From: Sandaracinus sp.
GTDB lineage: Bacteria; Myxococcota_A; Polyangia; Polyangiales; Houyiibacteriaceae
Direction: 5' to 3'
Assembly (NCBI GenBank): GCA_020633125.1
Contig: JACKEH010000007.1
Location: 62,001-126,000 of the forward strand
DNA: 64,000 bases
Each line of letters begins with the position of its first letter. Position 1 is the stretch's first letter. This document shows positions 1-8,434 of the stretch, one piece after another. A model generated the notes under the pieces. That model was not told where the DNA came from, did no database searches, and saw only the letters and a program-made list of their open reading frames with translations. A program made the translations under genes and the position numbers.

Positions 1-57
1 GCTTCTCGGCCCCAGCCGCGTCTTGACGGTGCCCACGCGAAACCGCACCTCCCGCCG

Positions 58-501
58 ATGACCGACCCCTTCGCCCCCGTCGCGCCCGCGCCCGCGCGGA
101 CCGAGCCTTGCCCGTCCTGCGGTCGGCCCTTCGACCCGACCCGGGGCCAATACGCCCCGGACGGTCGCATCGTCTGCGCGTTCTGCACCGCCGCGCCCGA
201 GCTCCACACGCTCGCCCAGACCAGCCACAAGAACCACCGCAGCAAGTTCGTCGGCGCGCTGTCCAGCGTCGGCATCGGCCTGTTGAGCTTCTGCATTCAG
301 GCGCGCTTCTTCTTCTGGCTCTTCCCCCTGCTCGCGATGGTCAGCGGCACGCTCATCTTCGTGTCCTGCGTGCGCGACGAAGAAGCCAAGCGCGCGCTGG
401 GCGGCCTGCTCGTTCCCACGATGGTCGCCGCGGGAATCGGCGCGCTGATCGGGCTCGCGAGCCTCTCCCTCTCGATCCTGATTCGCGTCGCGCTGACCTG
501 A
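58..501 (+). CDS. Zinc-ribbon membrane protein of unknown function
   Basis: 147 residues. Two CxxC pairs (Cys18/21 and Cys40/43) spaced by 18 residues form a probable zinc ribbon at the N-terminus, followed by hydrophobic stretches at about residues 69-106 and 113-144 that should be two to four membrane helices. The layout (short zinc ribbon then membrane helices) is common among uncharacterised bacterial proteins; no catalytic motif is visible. The ATG at 58 begins 57 bases into the window, so the upstream context cannot be judged. The last 29 bases of the gene are duplicated just after the stop codon. Function unknown; sure that it is coding because of codon bias and the ordered Cys pairs. 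Confidence 0.75.
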   Translation: MTDPFAPVAPAPARTEPCPSCGRPFDPTRGQYAPDGRIVCAFCTAAPELHTLAQTSHKNHRSKFVGALSSVGIGLLSFCIQARFFFWLFPLLAMVSGTLIFVSCVRDEEAKRALGGLLVPTMVAAGIGALIGLASLSLSILIRVALT

Positions 502-548
502 GCTCGGCTCGCGAGCCCCTCGATCCTGATTCGCGTCGCGCTGACCTG
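472..548. repeat. 29-bp direct repeat spanning gene end
   Basis: Bases 472-500 recur exactly at 520-548, 48 bp apart, and the match continues imperfectly upstream (a Ser-Arg-rich 'ctcgcgagcc' block precedes both). The first copy is the 3' end of the zinc-ribbon gene and the second is outside it. Confidence 0.85.
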
Positions 549-649
549 CTCTCGATTCGGATTTCCTCGCGCGGCCCGAGGGTGCGAACCCTCCTCGTCC
601 GGCGAGACCTCACAGGTCCCCGAGCACGGAGTGTCTTAAGCTCCGCGTC

Positions 650-2590
650 GTGAGCGAAAACGAAGGCTCCCCCGCGACGAGCCGTACCAGCGACGCGACC
701 GCGCGCTGGACCCCCGCGGACCTCGACGCGCGTCTCGAGGACTTCGCCCGCACGGTGGGCGAAGCCAGCCACGGCGCCACGGTCGTCCCGCCCGATCGCA
801 CCCGCACCACCGCGGGCGACCGCGCGCTCGAGGTCCTCCGCGACCTCGCCCAACGTGCCCCCGAGCAACGCCTCGAGCTTCGCCCCACCCTCCTCGGCCG
901 CGGCGGCATGAGCGAGGTCCGGCTCGGGGTGCAAGTCGCCCTCGGACGGGAGGTCGCGGTCAAACGCCTCCCCGACGATCAAGCGTTGCCCATCGCGCGC
1001 GAGCTCGTCCGCGAGGCACGCATCGTCGGCCGGCTCGAGCATCCGAACGTCGTCGCGGTGCACGACCTCGTGGTCGACGACGAAGGCTCTCCGATGCTCG
1101 TCCTCGAACGCATCGAGGGCAAGCCGTGGACGACCTACCTCGAGCATCCCGATCGCCTCGCGACGGACCACGGCATCGAGGATGCGATGGGCTTCCACCT
1201 GCAGACGCTGGCGCAGGTCGCGAGCGCGCTCCACCACGCGCACCAGCGCGGCATCGTCCACCGCGACGTGAAGCCCGACAACGTGATGATTGGCTCGCTC
1301 GGGCAGGTCTACCTGGTCGACTGGGGCATCGCGGTCGACCTTCGCCCCGAAGCGATCGACGCCTACGACCCCGAGGTGCTGGCCGGGACCCCCGTGTACC
1401 TCGCGCCGGAGATGGTGCTCGGGCAACGCGTCGACGCCCGCACCGACGTCTACTTGCTCGGTGCCACGCTCTACGAGGTCCTCTCGGGCGATCCGCCCCA
1501 CGTCGCGCCCACCCTTCGCGCCATCGCGAACCGCGCCGTGATGAGCGAGCCCGACCCGCTGCCCTCGAAGGTGCCCTTCGACCTCGCGGCCATCTGCCGT
1601 CGTTGCCTGCGCCGTGATCCGGCCGAGCGTTACGAGAGCGCCGACGCGGTGCGCCGCGACCTGCTGCGTTTCCTCGAGCGGCGCGACTCGCTCGAGCTCG
1701 CGCGTCGCTCGAAGAAGGATCTCGAGAAGCTCGAACGCCTCTCCCGCGAGCTTCTCGAGCTGCCGCGCGATCAGCTCATCGAAGACGGCCCCTCGATGGA
1801 CGTGCAGCGTCTCTACGGCGCGTGTCGTTTCGGCTTCGAAGCGGCGCGCCGCGCCTGGCCCGACAACCCGGAGGCCCAGGCCGGCCTCGAGCGCACGACG
1901 CGCGCGATGCTCGAGATCGAGCTCGCGCGTGGCAACACCCGTGGCGCGACGGTGCTGCTCGCGGAGCTCGACAACCCGAGCGCCGAGCTCTCCGCCCGAG
2001 TCGCCGCCGCGGTCGCGGCCGTCGAAGCCGAGAAACGCGAGGTCCGCGCGCTCACGGCGTTTCGTCGCGACCTCGATCCCAGCGTCGGAAGGCGCGCACG
2101 TTTTCGCGCGACGATGGCCCTCTCGGTGTTGTGGATCGGCATGCCGCTCGCACAGCATTTCGCGACCGATCCGACCCGCGACTCCCACGCTCGGGGCCTC
2201 GCGATGTCGCTCGTCTTCCTCACCGTCGTGGCGGTGATCGCCGTCGTCTTTCGGCGCGCGCTCTTCTCCACCCGCTACAACAAGCAGATTCTCGCGGCCG
2301 CCTTCGCGATCTACGCGGGCGAGCTGGTCTTCGGCGTCGGTCAGACCTTGATGCAGGTCGATCCGCTTCAAGCCTCCGTCATGGATCTCGCGCTGCGTTC
2401 GGTGACGATCGGCATGATCGCCGCGTTCGTGGACGCGAGCTTCCTCGTACCCGCCCTCGCCTACGCCGGAGGCTATTTCGCGGCCGCCAAGGCGCCTGAG
2501 CTTCGATTCTTGGTGTGGGCCGCGACCAACGCGGTCGTGGCGACGACGATTCTGTGGTTGTGGCGCCCGCGAAACGCGGAGACCCGCTGA
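650..2590 (+). CDS. Membrane Ser/Thr protein kinase (Hanks type)
   Basis: 646 residues, GTG start. Kinase domain about residues 75-345: Gly-rich loop GRGGMSEV (83-90), ATP-anchoring Lys105 in VAVK, catalytic HRDVKPDN (204-211), DWG in place of DFG (224-226), and GTPVYLAPE in the activation segment. An approximately 75-residue N-terminal extension precedes the kinase. After a helical linker (about 345-480) the C-terminus (about 485-640) holds five or six hydrophobic segments, so the protein is anchored with the kinase in the cytoplasm. Phosphorylates Ser/Thr of unknown partners. It converges with the next gene with only 3 bp between stop codons. DWG rather than DFG is a conservative variant seen in active kinases. 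No PEGA or PASTA sensor domain; the polytopic tail may itself be the sensor (inference). Confidence 0.92.
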   Translation: MSENEGSPATSRTSDATARWTPADLDARLEDFARTVGEASHGATVVPPDRTRTTAGDRALEVLRDLAQRAPEQRLELRPTLLGRGGMSEVRLGVQVALGREVAVKRLPDDQALPIARELVREARIVGRLEHPNVVAVHDLVVDDEGSPMLVLERIEGKPWTTYLEHPDRLATDHGIEDAMGFHLQTLAQVASALHHAHQRGIVHRDVKPDNVMIGSLGQVYLVDWGIAVDLRPEAIDAYDPEVLAGTPVYLAPEMVLGQRVDARTDVYLLGATLYEVLSGDPPHVAPTLRAIANRAVMSEPDPLPSKVPFDLAAICRRCLRRDPAERYESADAVRRDLLRFLERRDSLELARRSKKDLEKLERLSRELLELPRDQLIEDGPSMDVQRLYGACRFGFEAARRAWPDNPEAQAGLERTTRAMLEIELARGNTRGATVLLAELDNPSAELSARVAAAVAAVEAEKREVRALTAFRRDLDPSVGRRARFRATMALSVLWIGMPLAQHFATDPTRDSHARGLAMSLVFLTVVAVIAVVFRRALFSTRYNKQILAAAFAIYAGELVFGVGQTLMQVDPLQASVMDLALRSVTIGMIAAFVDASFLVPALAYAGGYFAAAKAPELRFLVWAATNAVVATTILWLWRPRNAETR

Positions 2591-2593
2591 GCT

Positions 2594-4123
2594 TCAGCGG
2601 TACGCCCAGCCGATCTGCAGCGAGAGCCGCAGGTAGTCGTCGTCGACCGGATCGCGAATGCCGCCGTCGACCACGCCGTCGGTCTCGGGCCACGGCTCCC
2701 AGAGCTCGTAGTCCGCGCAATCGGCGCCGCTCGCGCACGAGGTTTGCCCGCGGAAGATGGTCGTGAAGCGGAACCATTCGACGGTGAGGGCCGCGAAGAC
2801 TCCGTCCGCGAGCCACGTCATCTCGTGGCGCAGCTCGCCCCCGACCAGAAGGCCCGTCGGCCGTCCGGTGTCGGCGCCCCAGATGCGCTTCGCGTCGACG
2901 CCGACGTCCAAACCGACGCGGTACGCGAAGTGTGCGCCGACGAAGAACATCGGGTGCAGGCCGTAGCGAATGCCTCCACCGAGGTGCACGTAGCGGTAGT
3001 CCATCGGCGGCACGATCGTCGTGCGCTCGAGCTGCGCGAGGTCGTCCGGATCGAGCACGAACTGGAAGAGGCCGTAGCCCGCGTCGAAGGTCAGCCACGG
3101 GCCCCGAATGTCGTCACCGACGTTCGGCTCGAGTCGCAACCCCGCGTAGACCTCTTGCTGCGTCGTGCGCACAGGCACCACGTCGACGTTCGGACAACGC
3201 GCGCCGCGCGACACCCCGACGTCGCCGACCAGCGCCGGGTCCGGCTCTTGCGCGGGCAGACAGCTCGGCCCCTGCGAGTCGAGCAGCATCGAGTGCCGGT
3301 ACTGCACGGCGAGCCCGAGCCACGGGATCGTCGGACGATCGACGAACGCGTCGGGGAAGAGCTCGAACGAGAATCCGAGCTCCATGTGCCCGAGCCCGGC
3401 GCTCTCGTAAAGACGCTGCTCCTGCATTCGGGCGCCGCCTTCGAAGGGCGAACGCAGCGCGGAATCCACCAAGACGTCCGTGACCATCGAACGACGCAGC
3501 GTGCCGCCGAGAAGCGCGATGCGAACCCCCGCGTAGCCCTTCGGATCGGAAGGCCCCTCGGGCGCCGGTTCTTCGGGGGTCTCCGTTGGCGGGGGCGTCT
3601 CCTCTTCGCCTGCCGCGTACCAAGGCGCAGCATTCGGATCGGCGACCGTCTCCGTCGTCTGCGCGATCGCTTCGGGCGGCGCGTTGGCGACCCCGAGGTG
3701 CTCCGAGAGCTTGGTGTGGCCGGTGCGTCGAACCCCACGAAGCGCCGCGAGGTTTCGCCCCGTCCACGACGACGCACCCAAACGTGTTCCGTCCGCGCCG
3801 TTGCGAACCGTCACCCGCAACGTCCACTGGCGCCGCACCCGGCTGACGCGACCGTCCACGAAGGCCGAGACGCGGAGAAGGCGCGCCAACGCGACGAAAT
3901 GATCCTCTTCGCGTGGGCTGCGAAGACCGGCCTCCCGAAGCGCGTTGCGGTACTCGTCCTCCGGGACGATCTCGACTCCGTTCTCTTCGAGGCTCTGAAT
4001 CAACAAGCCACGAAGCCGCGCCGATTGGGCTCCTCCGAAACGTTCGACCACCACGCGCTGGGCAGAAGCGAGCGACGTGGCGCCGAGCACGAGAGCCCAG
4101 GCGAGGAGGACGCGAAACGGCAT
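2594..4123 (-). CDS. Secreted outer-membrane-type protein, unknown
   Basis: 509 residues with a cleavable signal peptide (MPFRVLLAWALVLGATSLASAQ). Residues about 22-140 resemble the periplasmic 'R-V-V-V-E-R-F-G-G' alpha/beta modules that precede barrels in myxobacterial envelope proteins; a Pro/Glu-rich linker (about 170-195) follows; the remaining about 300 residues alternate aromatic/polar strands and end in an aromatic-basic terminus (QIGWAYR), as expected of a beta-barrel or autotransporter-like outer-membrane domain. No named family recognised. Lies downstream of recN on the same strand after 290 bp without a gene, so probably transcribed separately. Confidence 0.75.
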   Translation of the reverse strand: MPFRVLLAWALVLGATSLASAQRVVVERFGGAQSARLRGLLIQSLEENGVEIVPEDEYRNALREAGLRSPREEDHFVALARLLRVSAFVDGRVSRVRRQWTLRVTVRNGADGTRLGASSWTGRNLAALRGVRRTGHTKLSEHLGVANAPPEAIAQTTETVADPNAAPWYAAGEEETPPPTETPEEPAPEGPSDPKGYAGVRIALLGGTLRRSMVTDVLVDSALRSPFEGGARMQEQRLYESAGLGHMELGFSFELFPDAFVDRPTIPWLGLAVQYRHSMLLDSQGPSCLPAQEPDPALVGDVGVSRGARCPNVDVVPVRTTQQEVYAGLRLEPNVGDDIRGPWLTFDAGYGLFQFVLDPDDLAQLERTTIVPPMDYRYVHLGGGIRYGLHPMFFVGAHFAYRVGLDVGVDAKRIWGADTGRPTGLLVGGELRHEMTWLADGVFAALTVEWFRFTTIFRGQTSCASGADCADYELWEPWPETDGVVDGGIRDPVDDDYLRLSLQIGWAYR

Positions 4124-4413
4124 GCGGGCCCAAGAGCGTAGCAGACGTCGAGCAATTCCACGGAGATCCCACGTGAACCGTCCTCAGGCCGCGACCGTCG
4201 GCTCGGGCTCGCCGCGGCTGGGCTCGGCGGCGGCCACGCGTGCCCACCGCGAACAGGGGAAGTCGCTGCGCGACGAAGCGCACGGTGCGTGTCGGAAAGG
4301 AACGAGCGCACCACGCCGGCACCAAGCCGCCCACGCCACGACGTCCACGACGTCCACGACGCTCGGACTCGAAGCGCCCTCCGCGACGCCTCGACACAGC
4401 CTCCGTGGTGGAC

Positions 4414-6108
4414 TCAGCGCCGCGCTTGTTCGAGCAACTCCGCCGCCGCCGCGCGCGTGCGAGCGGTGATCTTCACCCCACCGACCATGCGCGCGATCTC
4501 TTCGAGCCGCTCTGCTTCGTCGAGCCGCACGATCTCGCTGCACGTTCGGTCGCCCACGACCTTCTTCGCGACGCGAAAATGGGTCTGCCCGTACACCGCG
4601 ATCTGCGCGAGGTGCGTGATGCAGATGACCTGGTGATGCTCGGCGACGTCACCGAGCTTTCGCCCGATCACCTCCGCGACCGCGCCACCGACGCCCGTGT
4701 CGACCTCGTCGAAGACGTAGGTCCCTGCTGGCCCGAGCCCGGCCAACGTGCGTTTGATCGCCAACATCGCGCGGCTCAGCTCGCCGCCGCTCGCGACCTT
4801 CGCGAGCGGTCGCGCGGGCTCGCCTTTGTTCGGCGCGATCAAAAACTCCGCGCGGTCGATGCCGGTCGCCGAGAGGCGCGCGCCATCGACCTCGAGCCCA
4901 CCCTTCACCTCGAGCGGCGCCAGCTCCACGACCACGCGCGCGCCACCCATGCCCAGGCTCGCGAGCTCCTCGCCGATACGCTCGCCGAGCGCCTTCGACG
5001 CAGCCTTTCGCTTCTGGCTGAGCTCGCGCGCGACCTTCGTGGCTTCCGCGAGCGCCGCCTTCTGCTTGGACTCGGCCTCGGCGACGCGGTCCTCGTGTTG
5101 CTCGAGGCTCGCCAGCTCTTCGGCAGCCGTGGCTCGATGCTCGAGGATCGCCGCCACGTCGCCGCCGTACTTTCGCTGCAGGCGGTGCAAACGATCGAGC
5201 CGGTCCTCGACCTCGCCGAGACGTTCGGGCTCGAGGCTCACGTCACGTGCGTAGTGTCCGAGCTCCTTCGCGGTGTCTTCGATTTGCGCGAGCGCTTCTT
5301 CGAGCCGCTCCGCGTAGGGCGCGAGGCTCGCGTCGATCTCGGCGGCCTCACGGACCTCACCGGCGATGCGACCGAGCATCTCGCTCAGCGAGCCGTCCTG
5401 CGCGTAGAGCGCCTCTTCGGCCCCGCCGGCCGCCCGCGCGAGACGCTCGGCGTGACGAAGACGCTCACGTTCTTCTTCGAGCTCGCGATCCTCACCGTCC
5501 CGGAGCCCGAGCGCGTCGATCTCGTCGACCTGAAAGCGCAGCAAGTCCTCGCGGTCCGCGCGTTCGCGAAAGCGTCGCTGCAACGCGTCGAGCTCCGCCG
5601 CGGCCTCTGCGAGCTTCGCGTGCGCGCCCGCGATGCGAGCACGTTGGTCGAGCAGGCGCGCGTACGCGTCGAGGAAGTCGAGGTGTGTCTTCGGATCGAC
5701 GAGCGTGTGGTGCTGGTGCTGCGACGAGATGTCGGTGAGCCCCGCCGCGAGCACGCCGAGCTGCGTCGCGGTCGCGAGCCGCCCGTTGACGTAGGCGCGG
5801 CTGCGCCCCTCGGCCTGGACCACACGACGAATCACGAGCTCGTCACCCGCCGAGAGCTCCGCCGCTTCGAGGCGCGCGCGCAGCTCCGGATCGGGCCCGA
5901 GCTCGAAGAGCGCCTCGATCACCGCTTCGTCGGCCCCGGTCCGAACCAGCTCCGGACGGCTCTTGGCACCCATCACGAGCTGCAGCGCGGTGATGAGGAT
6001 CGACTTGCCGGCGCCCGTCTCGCCGGTGACGACGTTCAAGCCGGGCCCGAGCTCGACTTCGAGCTCGTCGATGATCGCGAGGTTGGAGACGCGAAGGCAG
6101 GTCAGCAT
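4414..6108 (-). CDS. recN: DNA repair ATPase RecN
   Basis: 564 residues, normal for RecN (about 550-560). SMC-like ATPase acting in recombinational repair of double-strand breaks. Walker A GETGAGKS at about 29-36, two long coiled-coil arms through the middle, ABC-type signature SGGELSRAM at about 440 and Walker B YVFDEVD at about 465-471 followed by TGVGG. I start at the ATG at 6108 (MLTCLRVSNLAI), which aligns with the family; longer in-frame starts only add low-complexity Arg-rich sequence that overlaps the terminator region. Normally LexA-regulated in many bacteria, but I see no clear SOS box here. Confidence 0.95.
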   Translation of the reverse strand: MLTCLRVSNLAIIDELEVELGPGLNVVTGETGAGKSILITALQLVMGAKSRPELVRTGADEAVIEALFELGPDPELRARLEAAELSAGDELVIRRVVQAEGRSRAYVNGRLATATQLGVLAAGLTDISSQHQHHTLVDPKTHLDFLDAYARLLDQRARIAGAHAKLAEAAAELDALQRRFRERADREDLLRFQVDEIDALGLRDGEDRELEEERERLRHAERLARAAGGAEEALYAQDGSLSEMLGRIAGEVREAAEIDASLAPYAERLEEALAQIEDTAKELGHYARDVSLEPERLGEVEDRLDRLHRLQRKYGGDVAAILEHRATAAEELASLEQHEDRVAEAESKQKAALAEATKVARELSQKRKAASKALGERIGEELASLGMGGARVVVELAPLEVKGGLEVDGARLSATGIDRAEFLIAPNKGEPARPLAKVASGGELSRAMLAIKRTLAGLGPAGTYVFDEVDTGVGGAVAEVIGRKLGDVAEHHQVICITHLAQIAVYGQTHFRVAKKVVGDRTCSEIVRLDEAERLEEIARMVGGVKITARTRAAAAELLEQARR

Positions 6109-6219
6109 GAGGATCGGACTCCGAGGAGACGCCGCAGTCCTAGCACGCCGGCGTGACGCTCTCTCGGCCCGGTGACCCACGCGCCACCTGGGGAGGCTCG
6201 AAAGTCGGCCCACGAAAAA

Positions 6220-6245
6220 ACGCCCCACCGAAGCCGGCGGGGCGT
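6220..6245 (-). terminator. Rho-independent terminator of the 6533 gene
   Basis: Stem ACGCCCC/GGGGCGT with inner CCG/CGG pairing; on the minus strand it is followed by a T6 run. It lies about 290 nt past the stop of the lipoprotein gene, so the repeat elements between are probably transcribed in its 3' UTR. Confidence 0.75.
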
Positions 6246-6261
6246 CTCGAAGCACACGGGC

Positions 6262-6362
6262 TCCGGGTCAGAGCACGACTTCCATCCTTTCGAAGGAGCG
6301 GCGAGCCCCGGTCCGAACAGGCCGGATCGGGGCCCCGCGGCACGGACACGGAAATCCGTGCC
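6262..6362 (-). repeat. Degenerate extra copy of the 3' structured element
   Basis: Contains two hairpins of the same type and order as the main element: CCCCGG...CGGGG (6306-6332) and GGCACGGA/TCCGTGCC (6339-6362, perfect 8-bp stem). It abuts the fuller copy at 6377-6522, so this 3' region holds a tandem pair. Confidence 0.55.
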
Positions 6363-6376
6363 GGGCGCGCCTCTCA

Positions 6377-6522
6377 GAGCGGGCATCCGTTGCGCTGATT
6401 CCCGCTCTTCTCTTTTCTCGAGGGAGCGGCGCGCTCCCTCCCCCAAGCGGCAAAGCCGGATTGGGGCCCCCTCCCACCACCGAGCGCCCCAACCACTCGC
6501 ACCGATTCGATCCGTGCAAGTG
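6377..6522 (-). repeat. Dispersed 3' structured element, copy 1
   Basis: Three hairpins in order: a 31-nt hairpin with a central GTTGC loop (6377-6407), a CCCCAA/TTGGGG hairpin closing on an AAA loop (6441-6466), and a CACT-GCAC/GTGC-AGTG hairpin (6494-6522). The last hairpin ends 11 nt from the stop codon of the lipoprotein gene. Related copies lie at 21588-21723 and 56560-56704. The strand given is the one on which the flanking upstream gene is transcribed. Confidence 0.75.
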
Positions 6523-6532
6523 GTCGGCGCTC

Positions 6533-7864
6533 TCAGTCGAGGCAAACCGAGAAGAGGTCGCGGTACTCCTCGAAGGTGCCGACGAAGTTGCCGCGGTCGC
6601 CGTTGCGGTAGGGAACGCCGTTGACGGTGAAGTAGTACTCGACGCGTGCCGCCACGTAGGCGTTCGAGGGATCGCCCGAGGTGAGCAGGTCCACGTTCGT
6701 CGGGCACTGCGAGGGGTCCGTGCGGCGGTACGAGCCACCGATCGGATCGATCACCGACATCGGGAGCTGGTAACGCGCGTCGTTGCCCACGCGGCGGAAG
6801 AAGTCGACGTACGCGCTCTGGAAAGGCGCGCTCGGGCTGGCGCGGAAGTGCACCTGCACGTCCAGGTCGGCCCAGAGGTTCGCGTTGTCGAAGTCGGTGA
6901 CGCCTTCCTTCCAGACGTCGAAGTAGATGCCACGAATCGCCGCGCGCTGACGCGCGTAGGTGCCGTGCGTGAAGCCTTCGGAGAGCGCGACGCGGTGCTG
7001 GTCGCAGGGACCGTCGCAGGTCATGCGGTTGATGACCGACGCGCCGTTGCCAATCCAGCCCGGCGCACGGGGGTCGGCTTCGACGGTGAGGCGGTAGTTG
7101 GCGCCGCCGAGCGAGTCCCATGCGCGGCATCCGGCGTAGTTCTGGTTCTCGATCCAGACCTCGACCTCGCCGCCCTCGTAGAGGTCGACCACACCACGAC
7201 CAGTGGTCACCGGCACCGAGACGGTGCGGCCGCTCGGGAAGCGGAACCACGCGAGCAACGACCACGCTTCGCCGCCGTGGTAGGTGCCGCGACAGGTCGT
7301 CAGCCGCGAGGGGTCGTACTCGACCGTGAGCTGGCCGGCTTGGCGCAGCGTGCCCTCGACCGAGAAGCCTCCCTCGGCGGGGAAACGAACGACCGGGTCC
7401 GTTCCTTCGGGCGCCGGAGCCGCGGCGATCGGGAAGCGGTAGTTCTCGCCGAAGGCCGAGTCCCAACCTTGGCATCCCCACACGCTCGTGTTCTCGAACC
7501 ACACCTCGAGCTCGCCCGCTTCGGTCAGCTCGATCGGCAGACCGATCTGGTCGGGCGCCGACGCGAAGCCCGCCACGTGCAGCGTGTGCACGTCGCCATC
7601 GTCGATGCGGTAGTGCGCCTGAATCGTCCACGCCGGTCCGCCGTTCAGGTCGCCGCGGCAGGTCGTGAGACGCGAGGCGTCGTAGACGACGTGTGCGATG
7701 CCGCCCGCGACGAGCTCGCCGTCGACCACCGTTCGGTAGTCGCCCGTGAACTCGAGCGTCGCGACACGACCTTCGAGGCCGAAGCCTTCGGAACCGACGA
7801 GCTCGTCCCCGCCGGTCGCACAGGCGACCCAGGACAACGAGAGAAGAAGAGCAGCGAAGCGCAT
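6533..7864 (-). CDS. Lipoprotein with duplicated domain (possibly DUF6209)
   Basis: 443 residues. Lipoprotein signal with lipobox ending LSWVAC near residue 15, so it should be anchored to the envelope. Two homologous halves of about 120 residues: each has a 'YDxSRLTTCRG' strand, a GGxAW pattern, then a 'VWxEN...GCxxWDSxxGxNYR' block (about residues 58-145 and 180-265). The C-terminal third lacks this repeat and contains a 'DGPCDQHR' segment. The conserved Cys pairs suggest disulfides. The organisation recalls the DUF6209 family of myxobacteria, which I name from memory and with low confidence. Function unknown. Followed by a tandem pair of repeat elements and a terminator. Confidence 0.75.
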   Translation of the reverse strand: MRFAALLLSLSWVACATGGDELVGSEGFGLEGRVATLEFTGDYRTVVDGELVAGGIAHVVYDASRLTTCRGDLNGGPAWTIQAHYRIDDGDVHTLHVAGFASAPDQIGLPIELTEAGELEVWFENTSVWGCQGWDSAFGENYRFPIAAAPAPEGTDPVVRFPAEGGFSVEGTLRQAGQLTVEYDPSRLTTCRGTYHGGEAWSLLAWFRFPSGRTVSVPVTTGRGVVDLYEGGEVEVWIENQNYAGCRAWDSLGGANYRLTVEADPRAPGWIGNGASVINRMTCDGPCDQHRVALSEGFTHGTYARQRAAIRGIYFDVWKEGVTDFDNANLWADLDVQVHFRASPSAPFQSAYVDFFRRVGNDARYQLPMSVIDPIGGSYRRTDPSQCPTNVDLLTSGDPSNAYVAARVEYYFTVNGVPYRNGDRGNFVGTFEEYRDLFSVCLD

Positions 7865-8033
7865 GGGAGCGTCCTTTTCCGAGAGTAACTCTCGACAGCG
7901 TGACTAGCATCCCGAGCGTGTAGGTCAATGAAGGCGAACGCCGCTCCCTCTGGCCGATTCGCACCCCGGCACGTGCATCGCCGGCAGAGGCGACCTCGAA
8001 TCACCTTTGTTTCCAGCCACTTGCAAAAAGGGT

Positions 8034-8200
8034 GGATCCTTGGGCGAGGCGCGGCGGCGCGGGGTCCTTTTCTCACGGCGTCGCGACCGGCCAGACGCGG
8101 CCGGGTCAGACGCGGGTCCGGCGCCGCTCGCGGATCCTTCGGCGAGGCTGGGCGGCGGTCCTTTCTTCCTCACGGAGTCGAGACCAGCCCTGCTCGGCCG
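8034..8200. repeat. About 70-bp imperfect direct repeat, two copies
   Basis: Copy A 8034-8103 and copy B 8132-8200 share GGATCCTT, GGCGAGGC, GGTCCTTT, CTCACGG, GTCG-GACC and CGGCCG blocks in the same order, offset by about 98 bp. Neither lies in a gene. Confidence 0.7.
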
Positions 8201-8253
8201 CCGCTCGCGCCCGACGCATGCGGGCCGGACGGCGTCCCGAAGACGGAAAGAGA

Positions 8254-8281
8254 AACGCCGCCGAAGTCTTTCGGCGGCGTT
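8254..8281 (-). terminator. Terminator of the amtB unit
   Basis: Perfect 12-bp stem (AACGCCGCCGAA paired with TTCGGCGGCGTT) with a 4-nt loop, followed on the minus strand by a T-rich TTTCTCTTT. Placed 20 nt after the small ORF, which argues that the small ORF is part of the amtB transcript. Confidence 0.85.
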
Positions 8282-8299
8282 CTCGTTCCGGGGGTCGTC

Positions 8300-8434
8300 T
8301 CACTCGGCGGCGAGCCACTCGGGTCGTCCGTCGAGCTCGTCGGGCTCGTCGTCGACCTGCGGCTCCGTGCGCCAACTGCGCAGGAGCGTCTCGACCGTCA
8401 CGTCTTCCGCGACCTCCGGATCCACGTCGTTCAC
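8300..8434 (-). CDS. Small acidic ORF coupled to amtB
   Basis: 44 codons from a GTG that overlaps the amtB stop by 4 nt (GTGA), the same joint used by several real operons in this window. The peptide is acidic, begins VNDVDPEVAEDVTVETLL and ends in RPEWLAAE. It fills the space between amtB and its terminator almost exactly. It matches no family I know and is not a PII (GlnK) protein, which is the usual amtB partner. Evidence is position, codon usage and coupling only; it could be a spurious frame. Confidence 0.5.
   Translation of the reverse strand: MNDVDPEVAEDVTVETLLRSWRTEPQVDDEPDELDGRPEWLAAE

Larger units (their letters stand above)
7865..8299. other. Gene-free upstream region with long direct repeat
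   Basis: 435 bp between the lipoprotein gene and the small ORF. No convincing CDS on either strand. It carries the imperfect direct repeat at 8034-8200 and the amtB-unit terminator at 8254-8281; the remainder (7865-8030) should hold the lipoprotein promoter. Confidence 0.6.

Noticed and set aside
353..2371. Very long open frames on the strand opposite known genes (also 2744-4141, 4240-6156, 8032-10329, 15098-16939, 19331-21571)
   Set aside because: They mirror real genes with recognised domains, are rich in Arg/Ala/Asp/His as expected of high-GC antisense shadows, and show no family motif or ribosome site.
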